Below are positions 1 to 6,204 of a stretch of 7,474 bases of DNA, in pieces (position 1 is the stretch's first letter; each line of letters starts with the position of its first letter). The translations under genes were made by a program, and so were the position numbers. This stretch comes from JAAOZN01 sp964421575 (GTDB lineage Archaea > Thermoproteota > Nitrososphaeria > Nitrososphaerales > JAAOZN01), in NCBI GenBank assembly GCA_964421575.1, contig CAYQXI010000060.1:1-7474 (forward strand), given 5' to 3'. Under the pieces are notes generated by a model. It ran no database searches. It saw nothing but the letters and a program-made list of their open reading frames with translations, and was not told the DNA's origin.

Positions 1-43
1 ACAAAAGAAGGGTTGATATGTAAGAGGTTAGCAAAGATAGTTG

Positions 44-1303
44 ATGGAGATAGTCGCTGATCTACACATACATTCTAGATACAGCGCAGCAACAAGCGAG
101 GATATGAGAATAAGCACCCTAGCATACTACGGTAAGATAAAGGGGCTGGATCTTATAGGCACAGGCGATGCTCTGCACCCTAAATGGCTTCAAGAGTTAG
201 AGGATGAGCTTCTTCCCGAGGGTAATGGGCTTTATGTGTGTAAGAGAGTAGCGGATAGCCCAAGGTTTATGGTTACGGTGGAGGTTGCTACGGTCTTCGA
301 ATACGAGGGCAAGAGTAGGCGGATACATCACCTAATACTGTTACCCTCTTTGGATGAAGCGAAGCAGCTAGCCGATCTTCTTAAGACTAGAGGGAACATA
401 TCACAAGACGGTCGTCCAACTTTCAACATGAGCGCAGCCGAGCTCCTCGACATGACCACCTCACTCTCCAAGCAGATAGAAGTCATCCCAGCGCACATCT
501 GGACACCTTGGTGGAGCCTCTTCGGCTCTGTGAGCGGCTTTAACTTCGTAGAAGAATGCTACCAAGACAAGGCTGATGAGGTGCATGCGCTTGAAACTGG
601 TTTATCGAGCGACCCACTTATGAACTGGCGTCTCAGCCGCCTCGACAAATACCTACTTGTCTCAAACAGCGACTCACATTCGCCACTCCCTCATAGACTC
701 GGTAGAGAAGCTAATGTGTTTGAGCTTACGGAGTTGAGCTATAGCGAGGTGATAAGCGCCCTAAGGAGGAGCGGTAGAAGTAGGTTGAAGTACACGATTG
801 AAACATATCCACAGTACGGTAAGTATCACTGGACTGGGCATAGAATGTGTAATGTATCTATGTCGCCTCAAGAAGCGTTAAAAGTGAACTATATCTGCCC
901 GAAGTGCGGCAAGAAGATGACATTGGGCGTAGAGCAGAGGGTAGAGGAGTTGGCTGACAGACCACTAGGCTACAGACCGCAAAACGCGCCAGATTTCAAA
1001 TACATGCTTCCTCTCGGTGAAATCATAAGTAGTGTTTTAGGCACTTCTACCTTCACAAAGACCGTTCAGAGCAAGTATAATACGCTTATAGAAGCGTTTG
1101 GTAACGAATTCAACGCAGCCTTTAACGCACCATATTCTGAAATAACTAGATTGGTCGGACCTGAAGTCGCATCTGCCATAAAAGCGGTCAGAGAGAATAG
1201 GGTCAGGATTAAACCGGGTTTCGACGGGGTCTATGGCGAAATAAGCTTCCCAGATCTAGAAGGAAAGAGGGTTGTGAAAGGAACTCTGGATGAGTGGTCT
1301 TAA
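44..1303 (+). CDS. endoQ: Endonuclease Q (PHP-domain DNA repair endonuclease)
   Basis: The product, about 419 aa, is close to the length of known archaeal EndoQ proteins. EndoQ nicks DNA 5' of uracil, hypoxanthine, xanthine and abasic sites, starting repair of deaminated bases. Numbering from the TTG at 41, the PHP-type metal ligands are visible: D7-H9-H11 in DLHIHS, D43 in GTGD, E81, H152 in PAHIWTPW, E185 in ALETGLS, and D211/H213 in SNSDSHS. A zinc-finger insert follows, with C270 and the pair C286/C289 in CPKCGKK. The PAHIWTPWWSLFGS and DSHSPLPHRLGREAN blocks are hallmarks of EndoQ rather than of polymerase PHP domains or histidinol phosphatases. The ATG at 44 is preferred; a TTG lies directly before it at 41, and GAGGT lies at 25-29. 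The gene converges on the next one, with stop codons overlapping by 2 nt. The family call is firm; substrate range is known for the family, not shown here. Confidence 0.93.
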   Translation: MEIVADLHIHSRYSAATSEDMRISTLAYYGKIKGLDLIGTGDALHPKWLQELEDELLPEGNGLYVCKRVADSPRFMVTVEVATVFEYEGKSRRIHHLILLPSLDEAKQLADLLKTRGNISQDGRPTFNMSAAELLDMTTSLSKQIEVIPAHIWTPWWSLFGSVSGFNFVEECYQDKADEVHALETGLSSDPLMNWRLSRLDKYLLVSNSDSHSPLPHRLGREANVFELTELSYSEVISALRRSGRSRLKYTIETYPQYGKYHWTGHRMCNVSMSPQEALKVNYICPKCGKKMTLGVEQRVEELADRPLGYRPQNAPDFKYMLPLGEIISSVLGTSTFTKTVQSKYNTLIEAFGNEFNAAFNAPYSEITRLVGPEVASAIKAVRENRVRIKPGFDGVYGEISFPDLEGKRVVKGTLDEWS

Positions 1304-1875
1304 CTCCTTATCATTAATGCTAGTGAGGCGATCACTAGGAGAAGGGGTACTGCGAACACAGCATACCACACGACACCAAGCCTCCAAAGTAGATAGAGCG
1401 TTAGGGGCGAAATTAAAAGTAGGAGAAGAGAAAGCCAACGTCCCCCACTCTTAAAAGAAGTCGAGCTCAGCCCTCTAACTCTAAAAAGGAAGCTGAGTAC
1501 CATCAGCAGCGCTGGAAAGATCAGCGCGTATCTTCCTTGTAGGAAAAGGGTTAATCCGCTGCTTAGGTTAAACCCTGTTGAGATTAGGGCGATTATGAGA
1601 GATGTTATAAAGCAGAAGACCGCTAATCTCGTAACACGCCTATCTACATCCTCGATAGGGCTTAGGTATCTCGCGTCTAAGACTACTGCTAAGCAAACAG
1701 TGATTAAGCCCGCTAAGAAGATTACGGGTTCCCTTGTTAGATTGATGTATACTTGCTGAAGCGCAGCTAAATCAGCACCCCAAGTAACCCATTTCCAAAG
1801 CCCGTAGCCTCCGTTGAGTAGTATTGGGATGATATAGAGGATAAAGGCGGCGTCTTCGACGCTATCGTTCTTCAT
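1300..1875 (-). CDS. Polytopic membrane protein of unknown function
   Basis: I do not recognise this family. The product is about 191 aa from the ATG at 1875, or 194 aa from a GTG at 1884. The ATG is preferred because GGAAGGTG stands 6 nt before it. About six hydrophobic segments are visible (numbering from the GTG): roughly 12-30, 52-70, 86-104, 113-134, 150-167 and 170-192. Short charged loops separate them, for example PIEDVDRR at 76-83. No catalytic motif or soluble domain is evident. The start overlaps the end of trmI by 14 nt, so the two are probably co-transcribed and translationally coupled. At its 3' end the stop overlaps that of the convergent endonuclease Q gene. Coding is supported by length, the ribosome-binding site and the consistent alternation of hydrophobic and charged stretches. 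Any function would be a guess. Confidence 0.75.
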   Translation of the reverse strand: MKNDSVEDAAFILYIIPILLNGGYGLWKWVTWGADLAALQQVYINLTREPVIFLAGLITVCLAVVLDARYLSPIEDVDRRVTRLAVFCFITSLIIALISTGFNLSSGLTLFLQGRYALIFPALLMVLSFLFRVRGLSSTSFKSGGRWLSLLLLLISPLTLYLLWRLGVVWYAVFAVPLLLVIASLALMIRS

Positions 1876-2698
1876 TAGACACACCTTCCATCTGCCCAGA
1901 AGCCCCTTCCTTTAATGTTTTTTCATCCCCGAGAACCTTCCGCGCGAAGGTGAGGTAGGCTGTGTGGCCGATCATCCTTGTGGCCGGTCGGGTAGCACCT
2001 GTCTTAACCTGCATACTCCTAACCAGCACCTCCAAGCACTCGATGTCAACGAACCCTGCGTTAAGCAGAGCCTCCTGTGTCTTCTCAACCTGATTAAAGG
2101 TTGGAGATATGGAGACCAGAGTCCCCGAGCCTTTAAGAGCCCTCCAAGCAGCATCAACCAACCTCCAGGGGTCGCCTACATCAAGGACCGCTACATCCGC
2201 GTCTGTTACGCCGAAGCCCTGTGAAGCATCCCCCACCATTAGGGTAACGTAATCTAAAAGCCCGCTCCTCTTGAGATTCCTCCGCGCTACTTCTAGAAAT
2301 TCCTCCCTAACCTCCATCGAATACACATGCCCGTTCGGTTTGACGATGTTCGCTAAGAACATTGTAAGAGCCCCGCTTCCCGTGCCAGCTTCTACTACTA
2401 TGGAGCCTGAGGTTAATCCGGTCTTGGCGACTATCAACCCCATATCCTTCGGGTACACGACTTGGGTTCTTCTTTCACATTTAAGCACGTAGTCTTCTAC
2501 CGTAGGTTTGAGGAGCCAGAATGTTCTCCCAAGGTTGGATTTGATGGCTTCACCATACCTCTTACCTATTAGGTTAGAGCCGTCTATGTAGCCTGCGTGT
2601 GTATGTATTCTCTTGTCTGCTTTGACCTTGATTAGCCAACGTTTTTCCCCACCAAGATACAGTAGCACATCATCGCCTTCGTTGATTACTTCCCCCAT
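1862..2698 (-). CDS. trmI: tRNA (adenine-N1)-methyltransferase, archaeal TrmI type
   Basis: This S-adenosylmethionine-dependent enzyme methylates N1 of adenines in the tRNA T-loop (A58, and in archaea often A57 as well). It forms a homotetramer in characterised family members. The product is about 278 aa. From the GTG at 2701, residues 1-70 form the N-terminal beta domain typical of TrmI, followed by the conserved VVYPKDMGLIV at 81-91. SAM motif I is VVEAGTGSGA at 102-111, the acidic SAM-binding residue is in YSMEVREE at 127-134, and the catalytic-region motif is VAVLDVGDPW at 170-179. The C-terminal RPATRMIGHTAYLTFARK at 238-255 is also typical. The start is either GTG 2701 or the adjoining ATG 2698. 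A TATA-like element about 25 bp upstream suggests a very short or absent leader. The last 20 or so residues (KTLKEGASGQMEG onward) look like a variable tail overlapping the membrane protein gene. Confidence 0.93.
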   Translation of the reverse strand: MGEVINEGDDVLLYLGGEKRWLIKVKADKRIHTHAGYIDGSNLIGKRYGEAIKSNLGRTFWLLKPTVEDYVLKCERRTQVVYPKDMGLIVAKTGLTSGSIVVEAGTGSGALTMFLANIVKPNGHVYSMEVREEFLEVARRNLKRSGLLDYVTLMVGDASQGFGVTDADVAVLDVGDPWRLVDAAWRALKGSGTLVSISPTFNQVEKTQEALLNAGFVDIECLEVLVRSMQVKTGATRPATRMIGHTAYLTFARKVLGDEKTLKEGASGQMEGVSNEER

Positions 2699-2701
2699 CA
2701 C

Positions 2702-2773
2702 ACCTACTTACCTCATTAACTTTAAATATCCTTTACCCCCGTCTATTGGCTCGAAGAAAGGACGTAATAAGGC
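2702..2773. promoter_or_regulatory. Divergent promoter region trmI / TRAM gene
   Basis: The 72-75 bp between the two starts contains TTTAAATA at 2721-2728, a good archaeal TATA box for the plus strand. It would start transcription near 2750 and give the TRAM gene a leader of about 24 nt. Read on the minus strand, the same bases give ATATTTAAAG, also TATA-like. Its predicted start would fall near 2699, making trmI essentially leaderless. No second clear TATA element is visible in the gap. The element is seen; shared use is inference. Confidence 0.55.
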
Positions 2774-3031
2774 ATGTCAGAAGATGTAAAGCGTCGTGAA
2801 GGTGAACGTGAGAGCAGAAGGCAGAGAATACCAAAGATCTTCTTCAAACCAAAGCCAGTTAAAGTAGGAGACGAACTCGAAGTCACTGTCTCAGAGGTTA
2901 GTAGAAGAGGAGACGGTCTTATAAGGGTTGAGGGCTACGTCATATTCATACCCAACACCAAGCAAGGAGATACGGTAAAGATCAGAATAACGCAGATTCG
3001 CCCAAACTACGCAGTAGCCCAAGTCATCTAA
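2774..3031 (+). CDS. TRAM-domain RNA-binding protein
   Basis: A small protein of 85 aa. Residues 1-28 are very basic and charged (SEDVKRREGERESRRQR) and probably contribute to nucleic-acid binding. Residues 29-85 form one complete TRAM domain, an OB-like beta barrel. The conserved pattern VGDELEVTVSEVSRRGDG is at 31-48, followed by GYVIFIPNTKQGDTVKI at 54-70 and a final strand RPNYAVAQVI. Stand-alone TRAM proteins are common in archaea, and some act as RNA chaperones, notably in cold-responsive methanogens. The ATG at 2774 is chosen because the TATA box lies about 49 bp upstream; the ribosome-binding site is weak (AAAGGA at 2757-2762). The gene is monocistronic and converges on thiL with only 9 bp between the stop codons. 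Family certain; the RNA targets are unknown. Confidence 0.92.
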   Translation: MSEDVKRREGERESRRQRIPKIFFKPKPVKVGDELEVTVSEVSRRGDGLIRVEGYVIFIPNTKQGDTVKIRITQIRPNYAVAQVI

Positions 3032-3040
3032 AGACGCCCT

Positions 3041-4066
3041 CTAGTCGGCTCCAGTAGCCGACTCAACTTCTTTATTTTTCCCTGTAGCTGCTTGCTGGAG
3101 ATGTATCCAGCCTCTTCTTTCTAGAACCTTTTTTCCGCTCGGGCTTACGTATTCTACCTTTGCTTGCCCTTTTTGAACTTCGCCTATCACCCTCACGCCT
3201 CTGCCTAAGGCTCTGGCTAACCGCTGCACCTCCTCTAACTTTTCCTTTGGTGTTGTGAAGACGATCTCATACTCCTCACCAGAATAGAATACGAGGTCTT
3301 CCGGATTCAGCTTGTGTTCCCCACAGAATTCGATCAACCCGGATGCGGCTGGCATCTCGTAGACGACTATCTTGGCTGAGCTTGCTTCAGCTAAGGTGTA
3401 GAGTGATATTGCTAAGCCATCGCTTGAGTCGATGCTTGAGGACATCAACCTCTTTTCAGCTAGCGCTAACCCCAGTTCAAGGGGTGGTCTTGGCTTTAAA
3501 ACGGCTGAGACCGCTCTTCCAGCGAAGCCGCTGGTTAATCTGCCGTATCTTGAGAGTATGTATAAGCCTGTGCCTGTGTAGCCGAAGTCTCCTGTTACAA
3601 CTACAGCATCACCTACCTTCGCGCCCCTCCTCTCCACCATCTGCTCGGCGTAGCCTATCATTACGCAGTCTATCACAAGGTCTTTAGCTTCGTTCGTATC
3701 CCCACCTAGAAACTGGAATCCGAATTCATCTCTAGCATCCCTCACACCAAGCGCGAGCTCTCTAACATCTTCAAGTGTCAAGGTTGGGGGTATGCCTAAG
3801 CTGATCAAAGCTGCGTCTGGTTTGACTCCTTTTGCTGCGAAGTCGCTTACAACGCTTACGAAGGCTTTACGAGCGGCCTCCCTATACGTCATCCCCTGAG
3901 GCACATCGGTTTCCCCAACCAGCATATCGCATTTTACGACAACCTTGCCTCCGCGGTAAGGTAGGTGTGCCACATCGTCACCTATTCTTGAGTAACCTAG
4001 CTTAGGCTGACCAAGCACCTCTAAGAAGGTCTTTATGATGCTGAGTTCATCCGTTTTCTCAATCAA
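3041..4066 (-). CDS. thiL: Thiamine-monophosphate kinase
   Basis: ThiL phosphorylates thiamine monophosphate with ATP to give thiamine diphosphate, the active coenzyme. The 341-aa product has the ThiL/PurM-like layout. Visible motifs are RIGDDVAHLPY with the metal-binding aspartates D30/D31, KCDMLVGETDVP at 45-56, SVVSDFAAKGVKP at 71-83, FLGGDTNEAKDL at 119-130, VVTGDFGYTGTGLY at 156-169, SSIDSSDGLAISL at 210-222, and YSGEEYEIVF at 261-270. The last is the ThiL form of the GGEDYEL motif and helps separate it from HypE, SelD and PurM. The start is a TTG at 4066. A stop codon lies two codons upstream and the next in-frame Met is residue 48, so no better start exists. It is the last gene of moaC-moaB-thiL, 3 nt after moaB. 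The C-terminal 15 residues or so appear to be an unconserved tail. Confidence 0.93.
   Translation of the reverse strand: MIEKTDELSIIKTFLEVLGQPKLGYSRIGDDVAHLPYRGGKVVVKCDMLVGETDVPQGMTYREAARKAFVSVVSDFAAKGVKPDAALISLGIPPTLTLEDVRELALGVRDARDEFGFQFLGGDTNEAKDLVIDCVMIGYAEQMVERRGAKVGDAVVVTGDFGYTGTGLYILSRYGRLTSGFAGRAVSAVLKPRPPLELGLALAEKRLMSSSIDSSDGLAISLYTLAEASSAKIVVYEMPAASGLIEFCGEHKLNPEDLVFYSGEEYEIVFTTPKEKLEEVQRLARALGRGVRVIGEVQKGQAKVEYVSPSGKKVLERRGWIHLQQAATGKNKEVESATGAD
3071..3080 (+). terminator. Possible oligo-T terminator of the TRAM gene
   Basis: TTTATTTTTC lies about 40 nt after the TRAM stop codon on the plus strand. Archaeal RNA polymerase stops at such T-runs without needing a hairpin. The run lies inside the 3' end of the convergent thiL gene, where it encodes the Lys/Asn/Glu-rich tail, so composition alone could explain it. 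Confidence 0.3.
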
Positions 4067-4069
4067 ACC

Positions 4070-4594
4070 TTAGGTTCCCACTATGTAAAGGGCGTGAGGG
4101 AGCTCTGGAAGGATCAGTTTAAGCCCGAGTTTAACAGCTTCTGGTGAGCCGGGTAGGCAGAATACTAATCTGCCATCTACACTACCAGCTAACGCTCTGC
4201 TTAGGTAAGCTGCTGATCCGACTTCTTTGAAGCTCTCTGATCTAAAGATCTCTGCGAACCCCTCTAGCTCTTTGTCTAGAAGCGGTTTGATCGCCTCTAC
4301 TGTGACGTCTCTGCTTGAAAGCCCAGTCCCGCCCGTGAGTATGACTACGTCGCTCCCATCTTCATAAATGCTCTTCAGCATCTCGAGCCTTATCAAACCC
4401 TTATGATCGTCTACAACCTTTCTGCTCTTTATGGTGTATCCTGTTTCCTCGATGATCTTTGCTGCTGTATCTGCTGTTTCATCTTTAAACGGTAGATTCT
4501 TCTTCATCTTTTCATATCGTGATGTGCTGACCGTTATTATCGAGATTGATATGTCCTTCTTACCTTTACTTCTGTGCTCTTCGTGCGGCTTCAA
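4070..4594 (-). CDS. moaB: Molybdenum cofactor biosynthesis protein MoaB (MoCF fold)
   Basis: In archaea MoaB-type proteins adenylylate molybdopterin before metal insertion, in the molybdenum or tungsten cofactor pathway. The product is 174 aa. Signature elements are IITVSTSRYE at 19-28, DDHKGLIRL at 62-70, the pterin-binding VILTGGTGLSSRDVTVEA at 84-101 (GGTG at 88-91, D96), FRSESFKEVGSAAYLSRA at 117-134, and FCLPGSPEAV at 145-154. The fold is shared with MogA and the MoeA core, but the size and N-terminus fit MoaB. The TTG at 4594 is the only start codon before the conserved core. It overlaps the moaC stop as TTGA, so translational coupling to moaC is likely. The first 13 residues are a charged extension (KPHEEHRSKGKKD). 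Confidence 0.92.
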   Translation of the reverse strand: MKPHEEHRSKGKKDISISIITVSTSRYEKMKKNLPFKDETADTAAKIIEETGYTIKSRKVVDDHKGLIRLEMLKSIYEDGSDVVILTGGTGLSSRDVTVEAIKPLLDKELEGFAEIFRSESFKEVGSAAYLSRALAGSVDGRLVFCLPGSPEAVKLGLKLILPELPHALYIVGT

Positions 4595-5022
4595 ACCTTC
4601 TTTTTCACCTTGCTTACTACTCTGATTTCTTTTATGGCTGTGTAGGGGTACTGACCGTCTTTGTCCTTCTCATACATCTTAACTACATCCCAGATGTTGA
4701 GCAGCGCCGCGGCAACGGCGGTAAGAGCCTCCATTTCAACACCAGTCTTGTCTGTAGCCGCGACTTTAGCTGTGACCTTAAGCCCCCAGTCCTCGACCTC
4801 TATCTTAACATCGGTGCTCTCAATCTTCAGAGGGTGACAGAGGGGCATAAGAAGGGGTGTCAGCTTAGATGCTTGTATGCCAGCGAGGGTGGCGATCTGC
4901 ACAGGGTCTCCCTTCTCAACTTTGCCAGCCCGTATTAACGCTATAGTTTCTGGTCTGAGAATGATCTTACCCTCAGCTACAGCCTCGCGGTAAACCACTT
5001 CTTTGGCGTGGATATCAACCAT
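4591..5022 (-). CDS. moaC: Cyclic pyranopterin monophosphate synthase
   Basis: MoaC converts the MoaA product (3',8-cyclo-7,8-dihydro-GTP) into cyclic pyranopterin monophosphate, the first stable intermediate of the molybdenum/tungsten cofactor. From the ATG at 5022 the protein is 143 aa and begins MVDIHAKEVVYREAVAEG, the usual archaeal MoaC opening. A TTG at 5034 would add four residues. Numbering from that TTG, the conserved residues are K41, H67 in MPLCHPLK, E100/E102 in TGVEMEALTA, and D116 and K119 in NIWDVVKMYEKD. The spacing of E102, D116 and K119 equals that of E114, D128 and K131 in the E. coli enzyme. It is the first gene of the moaC-moaB-thiL operon and divergent from the metallo-hydrolase gene. 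moaA, moaD and moaE are not in this window. Confidence 0.94.
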   Translation of the reverse strand: MVDIHAKEVVYREAVAEGKIILRPETIALIRAGKVEKGDPVQIATLAGIQASKLTPLLMPLCHPLKIESTDVKIEVEDWGLKVTAKVAATDKTGVEMEALTAVAAALLNIWDVVKMYEKDKDGQYPYTAIKEIRVVSKVKKKV

Positions 5023-5068
5023 CTTGACAGCCAACTACCTACACTAGAATAGCATCACGATTGGGGTT

Positions 5069-5077
5069 GATTTATCT
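5069..5077 (-). promoter_or_regulatory. Weak TATA-like box for the moaC operon
   Basis: On the minus strand this reads AGATAAATC, a moderate match to an archaeal TATA box. Transcription would begin near 5048, leaving about 26 nt before the ATG at 5022. No better element is visible in the 100-bp gap. Confidence 0.3.
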
Positions 5078-5101
5078 CTGTCGCTAGCCGCTTACAAAAT
5101 G

Positions 5102-5112
5102 TTTATCTTTAT
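5102..5112 (+). promoter_or_regulatory. TATA-like box for the metallo-hydrolase gene
   Basis: TTTATCTTTAT lies about 25-30 bp before the TTG start at 5136, so the transcript would be leaderless or nearly so. This would explain why the purine stretch AAAGGAT directly abuts the start codon and cannot be a normally spaced ribosome-binding site. Confidence 0.45.
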
Positions 5113-5135
5113 CCGCGCTTCGCTTAACAAAGGAT

Positions 5136-5990
5136 TTGGTTAAGGGTTTAGAGATCACAACTATCGTCGAGAATACCGCAACTTTAGATAAACCTACTCT
5201 TTGGGCTCAGCACGGGCTAAGTCTACTAGTTAAGATAGATGTAGGCGGCTCAAAGCTGACGATCTTGTTTGATACTGGTCCCTCTGAGGAAGCTTTCCTT
5301 CACAATGTTGATGGGATGAAGATCGATCTAAAAGAGGTCGATGTCATCTTCATAAGCCACGGTCACTACGACCACACCTCAGCACTCCTTGCGGCGTTAA
5401 AGCGGATAGGGAAGCATACCCCTGTAGCTGTGCATCCAGCCGCTTTCGAGCCAAAGCTAAAGGCTGAGCCTCATCTCACATATATCGGTATACCCTTCAA
5501 ACCATCTGAGGTAGAGGCGGCTGGCGGCGTGTTGCTTTACGCAAAGTCCCCAGTCACCCTATCCCAGAACGTTTTAACGAGCGGAGAGATCGAACGCTCC
5601 ACACCCTTTGAGAAGATAGAAGCCCTCTACACGATAAGAAACGGCCAATTTACTAAAGATCTCCTACCAGACGATCAAGCGCTCATAGTTAAGGTTGAGG
5701 GTAAGGGTGTCGTGGTGATCTTAGGCTGCGCCCACTCAGGCGTAATAAACACTATACACCAAGCACAGAAGCTCACAGAAACCAAAGAGATCTACGCGGT
5801 AGCCGGAGGCTTCCACCTAGTAAGAGCAGACGAAGAGCGGATAAAGCAGACTATAGAAGCGCTGCTTCAAATAAACCCCAAATACGTAGCGCCTTGCCAC
5901 TGCACAGGCCTAAACGCGACCTGCAACCTAATAAGAGCATTTGGAGATCGATGCAAACCACTTACCACAGGATCCTACCTCAAGATATAA
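5136..5990 (+). CDS. MBL-fold metallo-hydrolase, dihydropterin-related (COG1237 type)
   Basis: A 284-aa member of the metallo-beta-lactamase superfamily. The di-metal site is visible: HGHYDH at 75-80, H200 in GCAHSGVINT, H227 in GGFHL and H255 in PCHCTGL. The order VENTA (11-15), FDTGPS (45-50), HGHYDHTSAL, GCAHSG, GGFHL, CHCTGLNATC matches COG1237. Members include the M. jannaschii enzyme MJ0301, linked to the dihydropterin-forming step of methanopterin synthesis (7,8-dihydropterin-6-methyl-4-(beta-D-ribofuranosyl)aminobenzene-5'-phosphate synthase). Many COG1237 members are annotated by similarity alone, so the substrate here is uncertain. A TTG at 5136 is the only usable start near the conserved N-terminus. 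The gene is divergent from moaC, another pterin-pathway gene, with about 100 bp between them. There is no signal peptide, so it should act in the cytoplasm. Fold certain; exact reaction not. Confidence 0.88.
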   Translation: MVKGLEITTIVENTATLDKPTLWAQHGLSLLVKIDVGGSKLTILFDTGPSEEAFLHNVDGMKIDLKEVDVIFISHGHYDHTSALLAALKRIGKHTPVAVHPAAFEPKLKAEPHLTYIGIPFKPSEVEAAGGVLLYAKSPVTLSQNVLTSGEIERSTPFEKIEALYTIRNGQFTKDLLPDDQALIVKVEGKGVVVILGCAHSGVINTIHQAQKLTETKEIYAVAGGFHLVRADEERIKQTIEALLQINPKYVAPCHCTGLNATCNLIRAFGDRCKPLTTGSYLKI

Positions 5991-5992
5991 GG

Positions 5993-6121
5993 GTGGTCCC
6001 GCGGGCAGGATTTGAGGACTACAGATACATCGGCTTTTTCAAAAGAAGAGCGCTAAAGAACGTTTTAGCCAAGCATTACACCCCTCAGGGAATTATAAAG
6101 CTGTTTAAGGAAATCTTATGA
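5993..6121 (+). CDS. Short ORF starting in the tRNA fragment; possible integrase remnant
   Basis: A GTG at 5993 opens a frame of 42 codons. Its first residues, VPRAGFE, are simply the translation of the tRNA 3' end in this direction. The rest, DYRYIGFFKRRALKNV and AKHYTPQGIIKLFKEIL, is basic and helix-prone with an aromatic cluster, and ends at TGA 6119-6121. The frame also runs back into the 3' end of the hydrolase gene (an ATG at 5951), but that part is only a shadow of the hydrolase. Proteins that begin inside a tRNA-derived att site are often tyrosine recombinases cut in two by integration. I cannot match the 35 residues after the att piece to a recombinase, so this may be a truncated integrase N-terminus, a small unrelated gene, or chance. 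Confidence 0.3.
   Translation: MVPRAGFEDYRYIGFFKRRALKNVLAKHYTPQGIIKLFKEIL
5994..6015 (-). repeat. tRNA 3'-end fragment, probable attachment-site remnant
   Basis: Read on the minus strand, these 22 nt are TCAAAT (T-loop), CCTGC (T-stem 3' strand), CCGCGGG (acceptor 3' strand), A (discriminator) and CCA. The matching T-stem 5' strand GCAGG is absent: the bases beyond the loop are TAGTC. No CCCGCGG acceptor 5' strand is found in the following 500 bp. So only the 3' end of a tRNA is present, beginning four bases after the hydrolase stop. Integrases of archaeal elements commonly recombine within tRNA 3' ends and leave such pieces. No integrase is seen, so the att role is inferred. Confidence 0.55.
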
Positions 6122-6204
6122 TAGAGCTGGTTTCAAGATTTTAAGCTGAGAAATAAACAAGAATAGTTTGCCCGCAAAATGGGAAAACTTAGTGTTCTAA
6201 ATAA

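Noticed and set aside
1964..2492. Plus- and minus-strand open frames of 60-90 codons within trmI
   Set aside because: They are shadows in other frames of a clearly conserved gene and have no family features or ribosome-binding sites.
3343..3687. A 114-codon plus-strand frame inside thiL, rich in Leu/Arg/Ser
   Set aside because: It lies antisense to the conserved ThiL motifs, and its low-complexity composition is what an antisense frame gives.
4546..4938. A 130-codon plus-strand frame across moaB/moaC
   Set aside because: It is antisense to two firmly identified genes and shows no domain.
5991..6070. A complete tRNA gene on the minus strand
   Set aside because: The T-stem 5' strand and acceptor 5' strand are missing, so only a 3' fragment is supported.
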